DNA of 64,000 bases from Adiantum capillus-veneris (GCA_014529385.2 CM043952.1:150379057-150443056); one strand, 5' to 3'; numbered from the stretch's first letter, positions 1-13,231 are shown. Program-made: numbers and translations. Notes: a model not told the origin generated them from the letters alone.

Positions 1-930
1 GACCTAGTTATAATGCCCAATATCCAAGGTGAAACACCTTAGGACCTTGCTACCTTGCTTGCCAATGTTTATGTAGCCCCTCATTTCTTTAATGGAAGCA
101 AGGTTGGACAAGTGGTGGACCTTGAAAGCAAAGCCTCTTTGCTATATGAGAGCATAGGTTGGACCTAGTTGTAATACCCATTGCCACCTATCAACTACTA
201 TAGGACTATGCTTTCCAATGTCCAAGTATCCCTTGAGTCTTGCAAGGTTGAACACGTGGTGGACCTTGAAACCAAAATCCCCTTTCTATATCAGAGCATA
301 GCTTGGACAAGTGGTGGACCTAGTTATAAAGCCCCTCCTTTCTTTAATGGAAGAAAGGTTGGAAAAGTGGTGAATCTTGAAACCCAAACCCTTTGGCTAT
401 ATATAGAGGATATCTTGGACAAGTGGTGGGCTTAGTTGTAGTATCCAATGTCCAAGGTCCAAGGTGAACTATGTAAAGACCTTACTTCCAAAAACAGAGT
501 CGTACAAGTGGTTCTCCTTGAAACCAAAACCTCCTTAGTGTATTAGAACATAGCTTGGAGAAGTGGTGGACTTAGTTGTAATGGTGAATGTCCAAAGCAA
601 ACTATTATAGGACCTTGCTTCCCAAATCAAGTTTGGACAAGTGGTGGATCTTGAAACCAAAACCCCCTTACTCTATTAGAGCATAGCTTAGATAAGTGGT
701 GGACCTAGCTGCCATGGAAAATGTTCAATCTGAACTGCTGCAAGACCTTGCTATTAAATGTCTAAGTAGAGCTAGCTTCTTTAATGGAATCAAGGTTGGG
801 AAAGTGGTGCATCTTGAAACCAAAAGCCCTTTATTGTATTAGAGCATAGCTTGGACAAGTGAGGGACCTAGTTTTAATGTGTGATGTCCAAAGAAAAGTA
901 TTACAAGACCTTGCTTTCCAATATTTGAAT
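1..930 (+). repeat. Degenerate plus-strand array of the GGACAAGTGGTGGACC repeat
   Basis: Copies of the 20-mer TTGGACAAGTGGTGGACCTT or close variants recur every 60-130 bases (for example near 102, 253, 302, 415, 632, 690 and 850). They are followed by variants of GAAACCAAAACCCC and separated by AT-rich filler such as TATTAGAGCATAGC. All point the same way. Short open frames here are translations of the repeat and carry no independent protein signal. The array is older and more scattered than the one at 3.5-12 kb. Confidence 0.85.
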
Positions 931-1440
931 TGGTCAAGTGGTTAAAACTAAGTATAAAACTTTGACCATTTTCTTCTCGAATTGCCAAAAAGCTAGTTTT
1001 AGACACCCCTAAATGAAAATGGTTTAGGGTGGCCTTAAACAATGTTTTTTCAAAGACTTGAACAAAAGGGTTGTCGAAGAGTAATGACAATTTATTGTGG
1101 CTTGAAGTGCCTGAGTATGTGAAAACAAGCCTAGGTTTTCCACGAGGCAAAAGGTGACATAATAAGAACATTGGAAAGTTAGGATTGACCATGTGGCCTA
1201 AACTTTGGCAAGTGAAGTGGTGGCCAAGTTTTGTGGCACAGTGTGCACTTGGTCCTATATGTGTTGACCACTTGGCTAAATCTAGGACCATAAGGCCAAA
1301 CCTTTGGCACCTTAAATATAGTATGGGACATAATCTAGAACTGCTATAGTAAATTAGTAGTATAGCTAATATGTTAATATTTGTATTATATTTAAGTATA
1401 TGCTAATATAATTTATGTTCAAAATTTCACTAATGAAGAA
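931..1440. other. AT-rich stretch without a recognised gene
   Basis: There is a minus-strand open frame over 839-1291, but its composition is low-complexity, it has no recognisable domain and it overlaps the end of the repeat array. I see no gene here. Confidence 0.5.
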
Positions 1441-1454
1441 TGTTCCCATTTAGC

Positions 1455-1720
1455 ACTCCAGATGCGGGGTCTTAGGGCAATGCCACAATGGGGTGACAAG
1501 GCAGCGCTTCCACGTGAGGTTTGGGGGTAGCGCTCTTGATGGGGATGTGGAATATAGCGCTCTCGATGGCGGGGCTTGGGAGGTTGATTTTGGGATATTG
1601 TTCTGGGCGGGGTCCTGGGGCAGCGCCCCGGGCGGGGTCAAGGGGTGGCAGCCCCTTGTCGCCTCCCGGCGCGACTGCCGGGCGGGGTCAAGGGGCAGCG
1701 CCCAAAGATTTTTTTTTTTA
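1455..1720. repeat. GC-rich block with GGGGCAGCGCCC-type repeats
   Basis: This is an island of high GC in otherwise AT-rich DNA. Short near-tandem pieces of the form GGGCGGGGTCAAGGGGCAGC recur around 1606-1705 and end in a T run. Blocks of this style are common near the ends of plant LTR elements, so it may be a retroelement terminus, but no partner copy with a target duplication is visible. Its opening 19 bases (1466-1484) are nearly repeated at 28,983-29,001. Confidence 0.5.
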
Positions 1721-2293
1721 AAAGTGAATTCCTAGTATAGAGTTACGCATGCTTTTCATATTTTCAACCATGATTTCTTTAATTTTGGCCGTGTGAATTG
1801 GTTAATTTTTTATATTGCTTTTGTTTTTTTTAATCCTATGATAAAACATGGACTTGTAGCATACGTGGCATTCTAATAAACCCTATCAAGATTAGGCACA
1901 CAGAGAGCGCACGAGAAACGTACACAGAGAAAGCAGGCGAGCAGCAAGCACACAGAAAGCGCACACGGATCGCACACAGTTGGAGTATACGCGCGCGTAG
2001 AGGAGCAAGCTCGGCATCGTACACAACACACAGGTGGAGTGCACAGGATTGAAAGTTCGCGCACAAGATAAAGAAACAGCAGTGTACACAACGCTTTCCA
2101 GAAGGGCAGGATCGGGCAGTCTTCTCAGGAGACATTGCACACCTCACGAATAGAGAAAAAATAGGTATTTCTCTCTCTCTCACTCTCTGTCTTTCTCCAT
2201 ATAGAGAAGATGGTTCTCTGTAACTCTTCTTGCACACTAACTCTCTCGTCAAAAGACAGAGATACATAGTTTAAAAGTATCCCCGCACACATA

Positions 2294-2563
2294 CACATAT
2301 TCCCACACATCGTCTTCCTCTCTTCCACATACATAACCACAGTCAAATCTGTTATCTTGCTGTCTCTCTCTTGAAAATACATGCACATATTCCCACACAT
2401 CGTCTTCCTCACTTCCACATACATAACCACAATGAAATCTGTTATCTTGTTGTCTCTCTCTTGAAAATACGTGCACATATTCCCATACATCGTCTTCCTC
2501 TCTTCCACATACATAAACACAGTGAAATCTGTTATCTTTCTCTCTCCTCTCTCTAAAAAACAG
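2294..2563. repeat. Three-copy 90-bp tandem repeat
   Basis: Copies start at 2294, 2384 and 2474 (each with CACATATTCCCAYACATCG) and differ at only a few positions; the last is shortened at its end. The array is flanked by CT-rich microsatellite sequence at 2160-2190 and 2565-2625. The open frames on both strands here simply read the repeat. Confidence 0.85.
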
Positions 2564-2564
2564 G

Positions 2565-3040
2565 TATTTATCTCTCTCTCTCTCTCTATCTATCTATCTC
2601 TGTATCTTGCTATCTCTCTCTTGAAAATACATGCTCATGTATGTGTGCGTCTGTGTTATCTATGTGTATGTATGCATATTTGTGTTATTTCATTGTAATA
2701 CTCATACATAATGCAGATACACAATTACACTTAATTACGATATGCACACATAGTATATATACATACATAAATATCACAAATAACTAACACATTGTAATAC
2801 TAGTAAAATTGAATGGAAGACTTACTTGCGTGATCTGTTAAAGTCGATTCTTGTAGCGAGTTCTGGATGTATGCTGAGCTGATTTTCCTCTAATCCATTT
2901 GTAGATATGATTGTAACTTCTGTTTCTCAAAAATAGTGGTGTTGTTTAGTGATACACCTAATGGACATAAATGGTTTAAACTAGGACATGTAGACCAAAA
3001 ATACGTGTATTTCTTTGGATGAATATATACACTTTTTGGT
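2565..3040. other. CT/TATC microsatellite and AT-rich filler
   Basis: A (TC)n to (TATC)n microsatellite lies at about 2570-2600, followed by TG/TA-rich sequence. Nothing gene-like is visible. Confidence 0.5.
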
Positions 3041-3229
3041 GACCCTTACCACAAGTGGTGGACCTTGAGACCAATGGACTATAAGGACCTCCAAACAATA
3101 CCTTGTACACTCAATCCTTCTTGGTATCTAGGTTGGACAAGTGGTGGACCTTGTTCAAATTCTCTAACCACTCTCTCTAACATGGTGACATAATTTAGGT
3201 GTGATAAATTCATATCTATGCAAACTAAT

Positions 3230-3515
3230 ATCAGTTTAGGCTTGTTAATTTGAATTTGTTTGAATTTATGTACAATATAATGATTTGAGGTTTGCATATT
3301 TGAATTTAGGTGGTATAATGATATCTTTTTGTGGTAAACTTGAATTTAAAATCAATTTCGCGTGGAATATTTTAAATTTAAGTAGTAAAATTTAAATTTT
3401 TATAAAAAAGTTTGAATTTTAAAATTTGGGCGGGATAGTTTAAAATTTAGGCGGGATATTTAAGATTTGGGAGGGATATTTTAAATTTAGGCGGGAAGGT
3501 TTTGAATTTATAGCG
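3230..3515. repeat. About 20-bp minisatellite TTTAAATTTAGGCGGGATA
   Basis: Short degenerate tandem units of the form TTTRAATTTAGGCGGGATA occur, best seen at 3410-3500. This block lies immediately left of the long motif array. A related block (units with AATTTGAATTCRAGYRGG) lies at 30,100-30,400, just right of the last motif copies. Confidence 0.6.
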
Positions 3516-3539
3516 AGATCTCCCTTACATAAGAGAGTA

Positions 3540-6500
3540 TAGGTTGGACAAGTGGTGGACCTTCAAGCTAGAGCATCCATGCTACTGGACATGATAGGTA
3601 GGGAATCTAGTTGAATATTGTATGTATAATATATATGTAATAGATCTAGCTTGGACAAGTGGTGGACCTTGGAACAAAACCCCATGTAAAACATATCATG
3701 CACATTCCAAGTGGTAAAAAAAAATATCATTTAGAATATAGCCTTATAGGTTGGACAAGTGGTGGACCTTAACACCCAGATATTCTTCATATAATGACAT
3801 AGAGTGGAAAACTGGTGAATCTTGAGACCAAACCATGCTACTAGCGATAATAGCTTGGACAAGTGGTGGACCTTGAAAGTAAACCCCCCATCTACGAAAT
3901 ATTGTGGGTTTAAGGTATTTCGATGGAGCCTAGCATCTTGGAGACATCGTGCATCTTGCTTCTCTTCATGTTTCAATGGAGCCTATCTTGGACAAATGGT
4001 GGAGCATCCTTCTCTCCATGTTTCAATGGACCCTAGCTTGGACAAGTGGTGGACCTTTACTTCTCTCTATTATTCAATAGAGTTAGCTTGGACAAGTGGT
4101 GTACCTTGGAACCAAACCCCCATTTAAAACCTATCATGGTCACTCCAAGTGGTGAGAAAGAATAACCTTTAAGATATAGCCTTATAGGTTGGACAAGTGG
4201 TGGACCTTAACACCCTAATATTCTTAATATAATGACATAGAGTGAAAAAGTGGTGAATCTTGAGACAAAACCACTCATGCTACTAGCACTAATAGCTTGG
4301 ACAAGTGGTGGACCTTGAACGTAAACCCCCCATGTTTCAATAGAGTTAGCTTCGACAAATGGTGGAGCATCCTTCTCTCCATGTTTCAATGGAGCCTAGC
4401 TTAGACAAGTGGTGGACCTTTGCTTCTCTCTATGATTCAATAGAGTTAGCTTGGACAAGTGGTGGACCTTGGAACCAAAGCCCCATGTAAAACCTATCAT
4501 GGTCACTCCAAGTGGTAATAAAGAATAACCTTTAAGATGTAGCCTTATAGGTTGGACAAGTGGTGGACCTTAACACGCGCATATTCTTAATATAATGACA
4601 TAGAGTGGAAAAATGGTGAATCTTGAGACCAAACCACTCAGGCTACTAGCAATAATCGCTTGGACAAGTGGTGGACCTTGAATGTAAACCTCTCATCTAC
4701 GACATATCGTGGGTTTAATGTTTTTCAATGGAGCCTAGCATCTTGGAGACATGGTGCACCTTGCTTCTCCTCATGTTTCAATGGAGCCTACCTTGGACAA
4801 ATGGTGGAGCATCCTTCTCTCCATGTTTCAATGGACCCTAGCTTAGACAAGGGGTGGACCTTTGCTTCTCTCTATGTTTCATTAGAGTTAGCTTGGACAA
4901 GTGGTGGACCTTGGAACCAAACCCCCATGTAAAACCTATCATGGTCACTCTAAGTAGTAAGAAAGAATAACCTTTAAGATGTAGCCTTATAGGTTGGACA
5001 AGTGGTGGACCTTAACACCCACATATTCTTAATAAAAGTGGTGAATCTTGAGACCAAACCACTCAGGCTACTAGCAATAATAGCTTGGACAAGTGGTGGA
5101 CCTTGAATGTAAACCCCTCATCTACGAAATATCGTGGGTTTAATGTATTTCGATGGAGCCTAGCATCTTGGAGACATGGTGCACCTTGCTTCTCGTCATG
5201 TTTCAATGGATCCTATCTTGGACAAATGGTGGAGCATCCTTCTCTCCATGTTTCAATGGACCCTAGCTTGGACAAGTGGTGGACCTTTGTTTCTCTCTAT
5301 GTTTCAATAGAGTTAGCTTGGACAAGTGGTGGACCTTGGAACCAAACCCCCATGTAAAACCTATCATGGTCACTCCAAGTGGTAATAAAGAATAACCTTT
5401 AAGATGTAGCCTTATAGGTTGGACAAGTGGTGGACCTTAACACGTGCATATTCTTAATATAATGACATAGAGTGGAAAAGTGGTGAATCTTGAGACCAAA
5501 CCACTCAGGCTACTAGCAATAATAGCTTGGACAAGTGGTGGACCTTGAATGTACACCCCTCATCTACGACATATCGTGGGTTTAATGTTTTTCGATGGAG
5601 CCTAGCATCTTGGAGACATGGTGCACCTTGCTTCTCCTCATGTTTCAATGGAGCCTACCTTGGACAAATGGTGGAGCATCCTTCTCTCCATGTTTCAATG
5701 GACCCTAGCTTAGACAAGGGGTGGACCTTTGCTTCTCTCTATGTTTCAATAGAGTTAGCTTGGACAAGTGGTGGACCTTGGAACCAAACCCCCATGTAAA
5801 ACCTATCATGGTCACTCCAAGTAGTAAGAAAGAATAACCTTTAAGATGTAGCCTTATAGGTTGGACAAGTGGTGGACCTTGAATGTAAACCCCTCATCTA
5901 CGAAATATCGTGGGTTTAATGTATTTCAATGGAGCCTAGCATCTTGGAGACATGGTGCAGCTTGCTTCTCGTCATGTTTGAATGGAGCCTATCTTGGACA
6001 AATGGTGGAGCATCCTTCTCTCCATGTTTCAATGGACCCTAGCTTGGACAAGTGGTGGACCTTTGTTTCTCTCTATGTTTCAATAGAGTTAGCTTGGACA
6101 AGTGGTGGACCTTGGAACCAAACCCCCATGTAAAACCTATCATGGTCACTCCAAGTGGTAATAAAGAATAACCTTTAAGATGTGGCCTTATAGGTTGGAC
6201 AAGTGGTGGACCTTAACACGCGCATATTCTTAATATAATGACATAGAGTGGAAAAGTGGTGAATCTTGAGACCAAACCACTCAGGCTACTAGCAATAATA
6301 GCTTGGACAAGTGGTGGACCTTGAATGTAAACCCCTCATCTACGACATATCGTGGGTTTAAGGTTGTTCGATGGAGCCTAACATCTTGGAGACATGGTGC
6401 ACCTTGCTTCTTCTCATGTTTCAATGGAGCCTACCTTGGACAAATGGTGAAGCATCCTTCTCTCCATGTTTCAATGGACCCTAGCTTAGACAAGGGGTTG

Positions 6501-9500
6501 ACCTTTGCTTCTCTCTATGTTTCAATAGAGTTAGCTTGGACAAGTGGTGGACCTTGGAACCAAACCCCCATGTAAAACCTATCATGGTCACTCCAAGTAG
6601 TAAGAAAGAATAACCTTTAAGATGTAGCCTTATAGGTTGGACAAGTGGTGGACCTTAACACGCGCATATTCTTAATATAATGACATAGAGTGGAAAAGTG
6701 GTGAATCTTGAGACCAAACCACTCAGGCTACTAGCAATAATAGCTTGGACAAGTGGTGGACCTTGAATGTAAACCCCTCATCTACCACATATCGTGGGTT
6801 TAATGTTTTTCGATGGAGCCTACCATGTTGGAGACATGGTGCACCTTGCTTCTCCTCATGTTTCAATGGAGCCTACCTTGGACAAATGGTGGAGCATCCT
6901 TCTCAACATGTTTCAATGGACCCTAGCTTAGACAAGGGGTGGACCTTTGCTTCTCTCTATGTTTCAATAGAGTTAGCTTGGACAAGTGGTGGACCTTGGA
7001 ACCAAACCCCCATGTAAAACCTATCATGGTCACTCCAAGTAGTAAGAAAGAATAACCTTTAAGATGTAGCCTTATAGGTTGGACAAGTGGTGGACCTTAA
7101 CACCCACATATTCTTAATAAAAGTGGTGAATCGTGAGACCAAACCACTCAGGCTACTAGCAATAATAGCTTGGACAAGTGGTGGACCTTGAATGTAAACC
7201 CCTCATCTACGAAATATCGTGGGTTTAATGTATTTCGATGGAGCCTAGCATCTTGGAGACATGGTGCAGCTTGCTTCTCGTCATGTTTCAATGGATCCTA
7301 TCTTGGACAAATGGTGGAGCATCCTTCTCTCCATGGTTCAATGGACCCTATCTTGGACAAGTGGTGGACCTTTGTTTCTCTCTATGTTTCAATAGAGTTA
7401 GCTTGGACAAATGGTGGACCTTGGAACCAAAACCCCATGTAAAACCTATCATGGTCACTCCAAGTGGTAATAAAGAATAACCTTTAAGATGTAGCCTTAT
7501 AGGTTGGACAAGTGGTGGACCTTAACACGCGCATATTCTTAATATAATGACATAGAGTGAAAAAGTGGTGAATCTTGAGACCAAACCACTCAGGCTACTA
7601 GCAATAATAGCTTGGACAAGTGTTGGACCTTGAATGTAAACCCCTCATCTACGACATATCGTGGGTTTAATGTTTTTCGATGGAGCCTAGCATCTTGGAG
7701 ACATGGTGCACCTTGATTCTCCTCATGTTTCAATGGAGCCTACCTTGGACAAATGGTGGAGCATCCTTCTCTCCATGTTTCAATGGACCCTAGCTTAGAC
7801 AAGGGGTGGACCTTTGCTTCTCTCTATGTTTCATTAGAGTTAGCTTGGACAAGTGGTGGACCTTGGAACCAAACCCCCATGTAAAACCTATCATGGTCAC
7901 TCCAAGTAGTAAGAAAGAATAACCTTTAAGATGTAGCCTTATAGGTGGGACAAGTGGTGGACCTTAACACCCACATATTCTTAATAAAAGTGATGAATCT
8001 TGAGACCAAACCACTCAGGCTACTAGCAATAATAGCTAGGGATAACCATTAAGATATAGTCTTTCAAGGGGTGAGAAAGAATAACCATTAACATATAGTC
8101 TTATAGGTTGGACAAGTGGTGGACCTTAACACCCAAATATTCTTAATATAATGAGAGAGAGTGGAAAAGTGGTGAATCTTGAGAGCAAACCACTCATGCT
8201 ACTAGCGATAATAGGTTGGACAAATTGTTGATCTTGAATGTAAACTCCCATGTACAAAATAACGTGGGTTTAAGGTATTTCGATGGAGGCTAGCATCTTG
8301 GAGATATGGTGCAGCTTGCTTCTCTTCATGTTTCAATGGAGTCTATCTTGGACAAATGGTGGAGCATCCTTCTCTCCATGTTTCAATAGACCCTAGCTTA
8401 GACAAGTGGTGGACCTTTGCTTCTCTCTATGTTTCAATAGAGTTAGCTTGGACAAGTGGTGGACCTTGGAACCAAACCCCCATGTAAAACCTTTCATGGT
8501 CACTCCAAGTGGTCAGAAAGAATAACCATTAAGATATAGTCTTATAGGTTGGACAAGTGGTGGACCTTAATACCCAAATATTCTTAATATAATGACACAG
8601 AGTGAAAAAGTGGTGAATCTTGAGACCAAACCCCTCATGCTACTAGCGTTAATAGGTTGGACAACTGGTGGACCTTGAATGTAAACCTTCCATGTTTCAA
8701 TAGAGTTAGCTTCGACAAATGGTGGAGCATCCTTCTCTCCATGTTTCAATGGAGCCTAGCTTGGACAAGTGGTGGACCTTTTGCTTCTCTCTATGAGAAG
8801 AATAAAGTTAGCTTGGATAAGTGGTGGACCTTGGAACCAAACCCCTATGTAAAACATATCATGGACATTTCAAGTGGTGAGAAAGAATACCCTTTAAGAT
8901 ATACCTTATAGGTTGGACAAGTGGTCGACCTTAACACCTAGATCTTCTTTATATAATGACATAGAGTGGAAAAGTGGTGAATCTTGAGACCAAACCACTC
9001 ATGCTACTAGGGATAATAGCTTGGAAAAGTGACTGACCTTGACGTTAAACCCCACATGTAAACAATATCGTGGGTTTAAGGTATTTCAATGGATCTAGAA
9101 TCTTGGAGACATGGTGCAACTTGCTTCTTTTCATGTTCAATGAAGCCTATCTTCCACCATGGGGGATCATCCTTCTCTAAATGTCTCAGTGGAGCCTAGC
9201 TTGGACAAGTGGTGGACCTTTGCTTCTCTCTATGTTTCCATAGAGTTAGCTTGGACAAGTGGTGGACCTTGAAACCAAACCCCCATGTAAAACATATCAT
9301 GGTCATTCCAAGTGTGAGAAATAATACCCCTTTAAGATCTAGCCTTAAGGTTGGACAATGGTCGACCTTAAAACCTAGATCTTCATAATATAACGACATA
9401 GAGTGGAAAAGTGGTAAATCTGAGACCAAACCACTCATGCTACTAGAATAATAGGCTGGACAAGTGGTGGACCTTGAATGTTAAACCCCCCATGTACGAA

Positions 9501-11990
9501 ATATCATGGGTTTAAGGTATTTCAATGGAGCCTAGCATCTTGGAGACATGGTGCAGATTGCTTCCCTTCATGTTTCAATGGAGCCTATCTTGGACAAATG
9601 GTGGAGCATCCTTCTCTCCATGTTTCAATGGAGCCTAGCTTGGACAAGTGGTGGACCTTTGCTTCTCTCTATGTTTTCAATAGAGTTAGCTTGGACAAGT
9701 GGTGGGCCTTGGAACCAAACTCCATGTAAAACCTATCTTGTAACTCCAAGTGGTGAGAAAGAATAAAGTTTAAGATATAGCCTTATAGGTTGGACAAGTG
9801 GTGGACCTTAGCACCCAGATAATCTTAATAGAATGACATAGAGTGAGAAAAATGGTGAATCTTGAGACCAAACCACTCATGCTACTAGAGATAATAGGTT
9901 GGACAAGTGGTGGACCTTGAATGTAAACCCCCCATGTTCAAAATATCATGGTTGAGGTATTTCAATGGAGCCTAGCATCTTGGAGACATGGTGTAGCTTG
10001 CTTCTCTTCATGTTTCAATGGACGTATCTTGGACAAATGGTGGAGCATCCTTCTCTCCATGTTTCAAATGGACCCTAGCTTGGACAAGTGGTGGACCTTT
10101 GATTCTCTCTATGTTTCAATAGAGTTAGCTTGGACAAGTGGTGGACCTTGAAACAAAACCCCCATGTAAAACCTATGCTGGTCACTCCAAGTGGTGAGAA
10201 AGAATAACCCTTAAGATATAGCCTTATAGGTTGGACAAGTGGTGGACCTTAACACCCAAATATTCTTAATATAATGACATAGAGTGAAAAAGTGGTGAAT
10301 CTTGAGACCAAACCACTCATGCTACTAGCGTTAATAGGTTGGACAAGTGGTGGACCTTGAATGTAAACCCCCCATGTTTCAATAGAGTTAGCTTCGACAA
10401 ATGGTAGAGGATCCTTCTCTCCATGTTTCAATGGAGCCTAGCTTGGACAAGTGGTGGACCTTTGTTTCTCTCTCTATGTTTCAATAGAGTTAGCTTGGAC
10501 AATGGTGGACCTTGGAGCCAAACCCCCATGTAAAACATATCATGGACATTTCAAGTGGTGAGAAAGAATACCCTTTAAGATATACCCTTATAGGTTGGAC
10601 AAGTGTCGACCTTAACACCCAGATCTTCTTAACGTAATGACATAGAGTGGAAAAGTGGTGAATCTTGAGACCAAACCACTCATGCTACTAGAGATAATAG
10701 GTTGGACAAGTGGTGGACCTTGAATGTAAACTCCCATGTACAAAATATCGTGGGTTTAAGGTATTTCAATGGATCTTAGCATCTTGGAGACATGGTGCAG
10801 CTTGCTTCTCTTCATGTTTCAAGGAGCCTATCTTGGAAAATGGTGGAGCATCCCTCTCCATGTTTCAATGGACCCTAGCTTAGACAAGTGGTGGACCTTT
10901 GCTTCTCTCTATGTTTCAATAGAGTTAGCTTGGACAAGTGGTGGAACTTGGAACCAAACCCCATGTAAAACCTATCATGGTCATTTCCAAGTGGTGAGAA
11001 AGAAAACCCTTTAAGATATAGCCATATAGGTTGGACAAGTGGTGGACCTTAACACCCAGATCTTCTTAATATAATGACATAGAGTGGAAAAGTGGTGAAT
11101 CTTGACATCAAACCACTCATGCTACTAGTGATAATAGGTTGGACAAGTGGTGGACCTTGAATGTAAACCCCCCATGTACGAAATATCATGGGTTTAAGAT
11201 ATTTCAATGGAGCCTAGCATTTTGGAGACATGGTGCAGCTTGCTTCTCTTCATGTTTCAATCAAACCTGGCTTGGACAAATGGTGGAGCATCCTTCTCTC
11301 CATGTTTCAATGGAGCCTAGCTTGGACAAGTGGTGGACCTTTGATTCTCTCTATGTTTCAATAGAGTTAGCTTGGACAAGTGGTGGACCTTGGAACCAAC
11401 CCCTATGTAAAACCCATCATGTGCATTCCAAGTGGTGGTAAATAATACCATTTAAGATATTGCCTTATAGGTTGGACAAGTGGTGGACCTTAACACCCAG
11501 ATCTTCTTAATATAATGACATAGAGTGGAAAAGTGGTGAATCTTGAGACCAAACCACTCATGCTACTAGGATAATAGGTTGGACAAGTGGTGGACCTTGA
11601 ATTTAAACCCCACATATACAAAATATCATGGGTTTAAGGTATTTCAATGGAGCCTAGCATCTCAAAGACATGGTGCATCTTGCTTCTCTTCATGTTTTCA
11701 ATGGAGCCTATTTTGGACAAATGGTGGAGCATCCTTCTCTCCATGTTTCAATGGACCCTAGATTGGACAAGTGGTGGACCTTTGCTTCTCTCTATGTTTC
11801 AATATAGTTAGCCTATATTAGACAATTAGTAGACCTCGAATCTCTCCATGTTTGTCTAGAGCTGAGCTTGGACAATGGTGGACCTTACTTCTCCCTTCCT
11901 TAGTTTACTAGCTTAAATGATCACTATGTATACTTGCTTAGATCTAGCTTGAACAAGTGGTGGAACTTGTATTCACACAAACTTAATCCA
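3540..11990 (+). repeat. Main plus-strand motif array (multi-level satellite)
   Basis: This is an almost continuous array built from a roughly 50-bp monomer. Each monomer has TTGGACAAGTGGTGGACCTT, a CT-rich tract (TGCTTCTCTC), then CTCYAT-GTTTCA-ATRGAG, a short hairpin, then TAGC. About six diverged monomers plus a spacer (AAAACCTATCATGGTCACTCC ... CTTATAGG ... ATAGAGTGG ... GCTACTAGC) make a larger unit of about 440 bp. Units at both ends are more diverged than the central ones. Many 60-100 codon open frames run through it (repeating DKWWTL and SIELAWTSGGPW), but indels shift them between units and no start context or domain supports a protein. Confidence 0.9.
4660..8037 (+). repeat. Higher-order tandem array, about 425/442-bp units
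   Basis: Units start at 4660, 5085, 5527, 5861, 6303, 6745, 7170 and 7612, giving steps of 425, 442, 334, 442, 442, 425 and 442. Two unit types can be told apart. Type A (5085, 5861, 7170) has CTACGAAATATCG and CTATCTTGGACAAATGG. Type B (4660, 5527, 6303, 6745, 7612) has CTACGACATATCG or a near variant and GACAAGGGG. The order B-A-B-A-B-B-A-B and hybrid junctions suggest unequal exchange. The 334-bp step lacks exactly 91 bp between two copies of the 20-mer. The regular array stops abruptly near 8037. Confidence 0.9.
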
Positions 11991-13231
11991 TTACAAAAAA
12001 GTATATGTTAAAATAACATTTGTTTTTTTTGTTTTCAGGAAAGATGGCTCCAAAAAAACAGGTTGCAAGGGTTGCTGTCTCAGTTGACTATACTTGCAAT
12101 GATCTTAGGAAATGGTATTTGGACATACATGGTATAGAGGGTGCACAATTTCATAAGGTGCATCTATTTATTGCCAAAAAGGAGAATGACAGCTTGTTTG
12201 AAGATGTCTGGACAAGTTGTGGAAGCATCTGTCTCTGTAGTTGATAGTCATCCAGAGGTGGAATGCATTGACATTCTAGTTCCAATGAATCTAGAATTTT
12301 CAACTATCTCCAGGAGCATATGCATTGGAGCGCATGTCTAGAAACAAAGAAGAGACAATGTTTTCTCGAGGATGGAAGTTTTGCAGAATCAAATCCAAAT
12401 ATCACAGCAGATCAACTTCACAAAGCTCCATCATTGCCACACTACAACGAAAAAAGGTGAAAGCTTCACGACCACCATCCACAAAGAAGCAAGCAAAAGT
12501 GCAGAAAGTAGAAGCTAACGAACTAGTTCCATTTTGGATGTAGACAAGGCATCTTTGGCATCCTCATCAACAGAGGTTCAATGTCAAAGATGAGAATTGT
12601 GGATCCAAATGTTTTAGAAGCTGAGGCCATGAAAGGACAAGAAAAAGATACAGGTGGAATGAATAAGTACATAAATTATTTTCCTTTCCAATATAGGAAT
12701 TTGATATCCCTATTCAAAATTGTTGGCTTGCTCCTGATCACTATAATGCACGTATTATGGATAAAAAACACGCTGAAAGTGTGTTATTTGGATTTTCACG
12801 GAGTACGACCAAGCCTGCAGCATGTGCATATTTGATGCCTGTTCGAAATGCAAAATCAAAGAAGGGGACTCCTTTGGCAGTAGAAGATAGAGGAGCAAAA
12901 AATTAAAGATTATCATTATTGGATTCTTGATGGGCAGCATTCAATCTATGCTGCAAAAGTTTTGCTTCACAATGAACAAAACAACAAAGAGATCTTTGAA
13001 AGACTGATTAGCGTGTATAAATTTAGAAAGGCTCGCATTGTTGTGAATGCTCCCTCCATTTGTTGCAACTGCTATATCTGCCATTGCAAATGAGGAGGCT
13101 CAGGCATTGTATGTCAAGCAACCTTACAGCCAAATATTGAGACATTTACGGAGTCAATGGATCTTCTCAGGACGACCACCAAAGCAGCAAGTGGAATTGC
13201 AGAGGGACATGCATCTCGTGCCGGATGGGAT

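Noticed and set aside
1836-2267. Minus-strand open frames over 1,836-2,267
   Set aside because: Compositionally biased CT/CA-rich sequence, three overlapping frames, no domain or splice evidence.
4660-7442. Seven near-identical 90-codon plus-strand open frames read as a tandem gene family
   Set aside because: They are translations of the satellite unit. Start codons are inside the 20-mer, the same peptide style appears in other frames and on the minus strand of the inverted arrays, and indels break it freely. Unit periodicity explains the open frames.
3540-11990. CRISPR-like array (20-base repeats with spacers)
   Set aside because: Spacers are themselves repeats, spacing is irregular, the host is a plant, and no cas genes are present.
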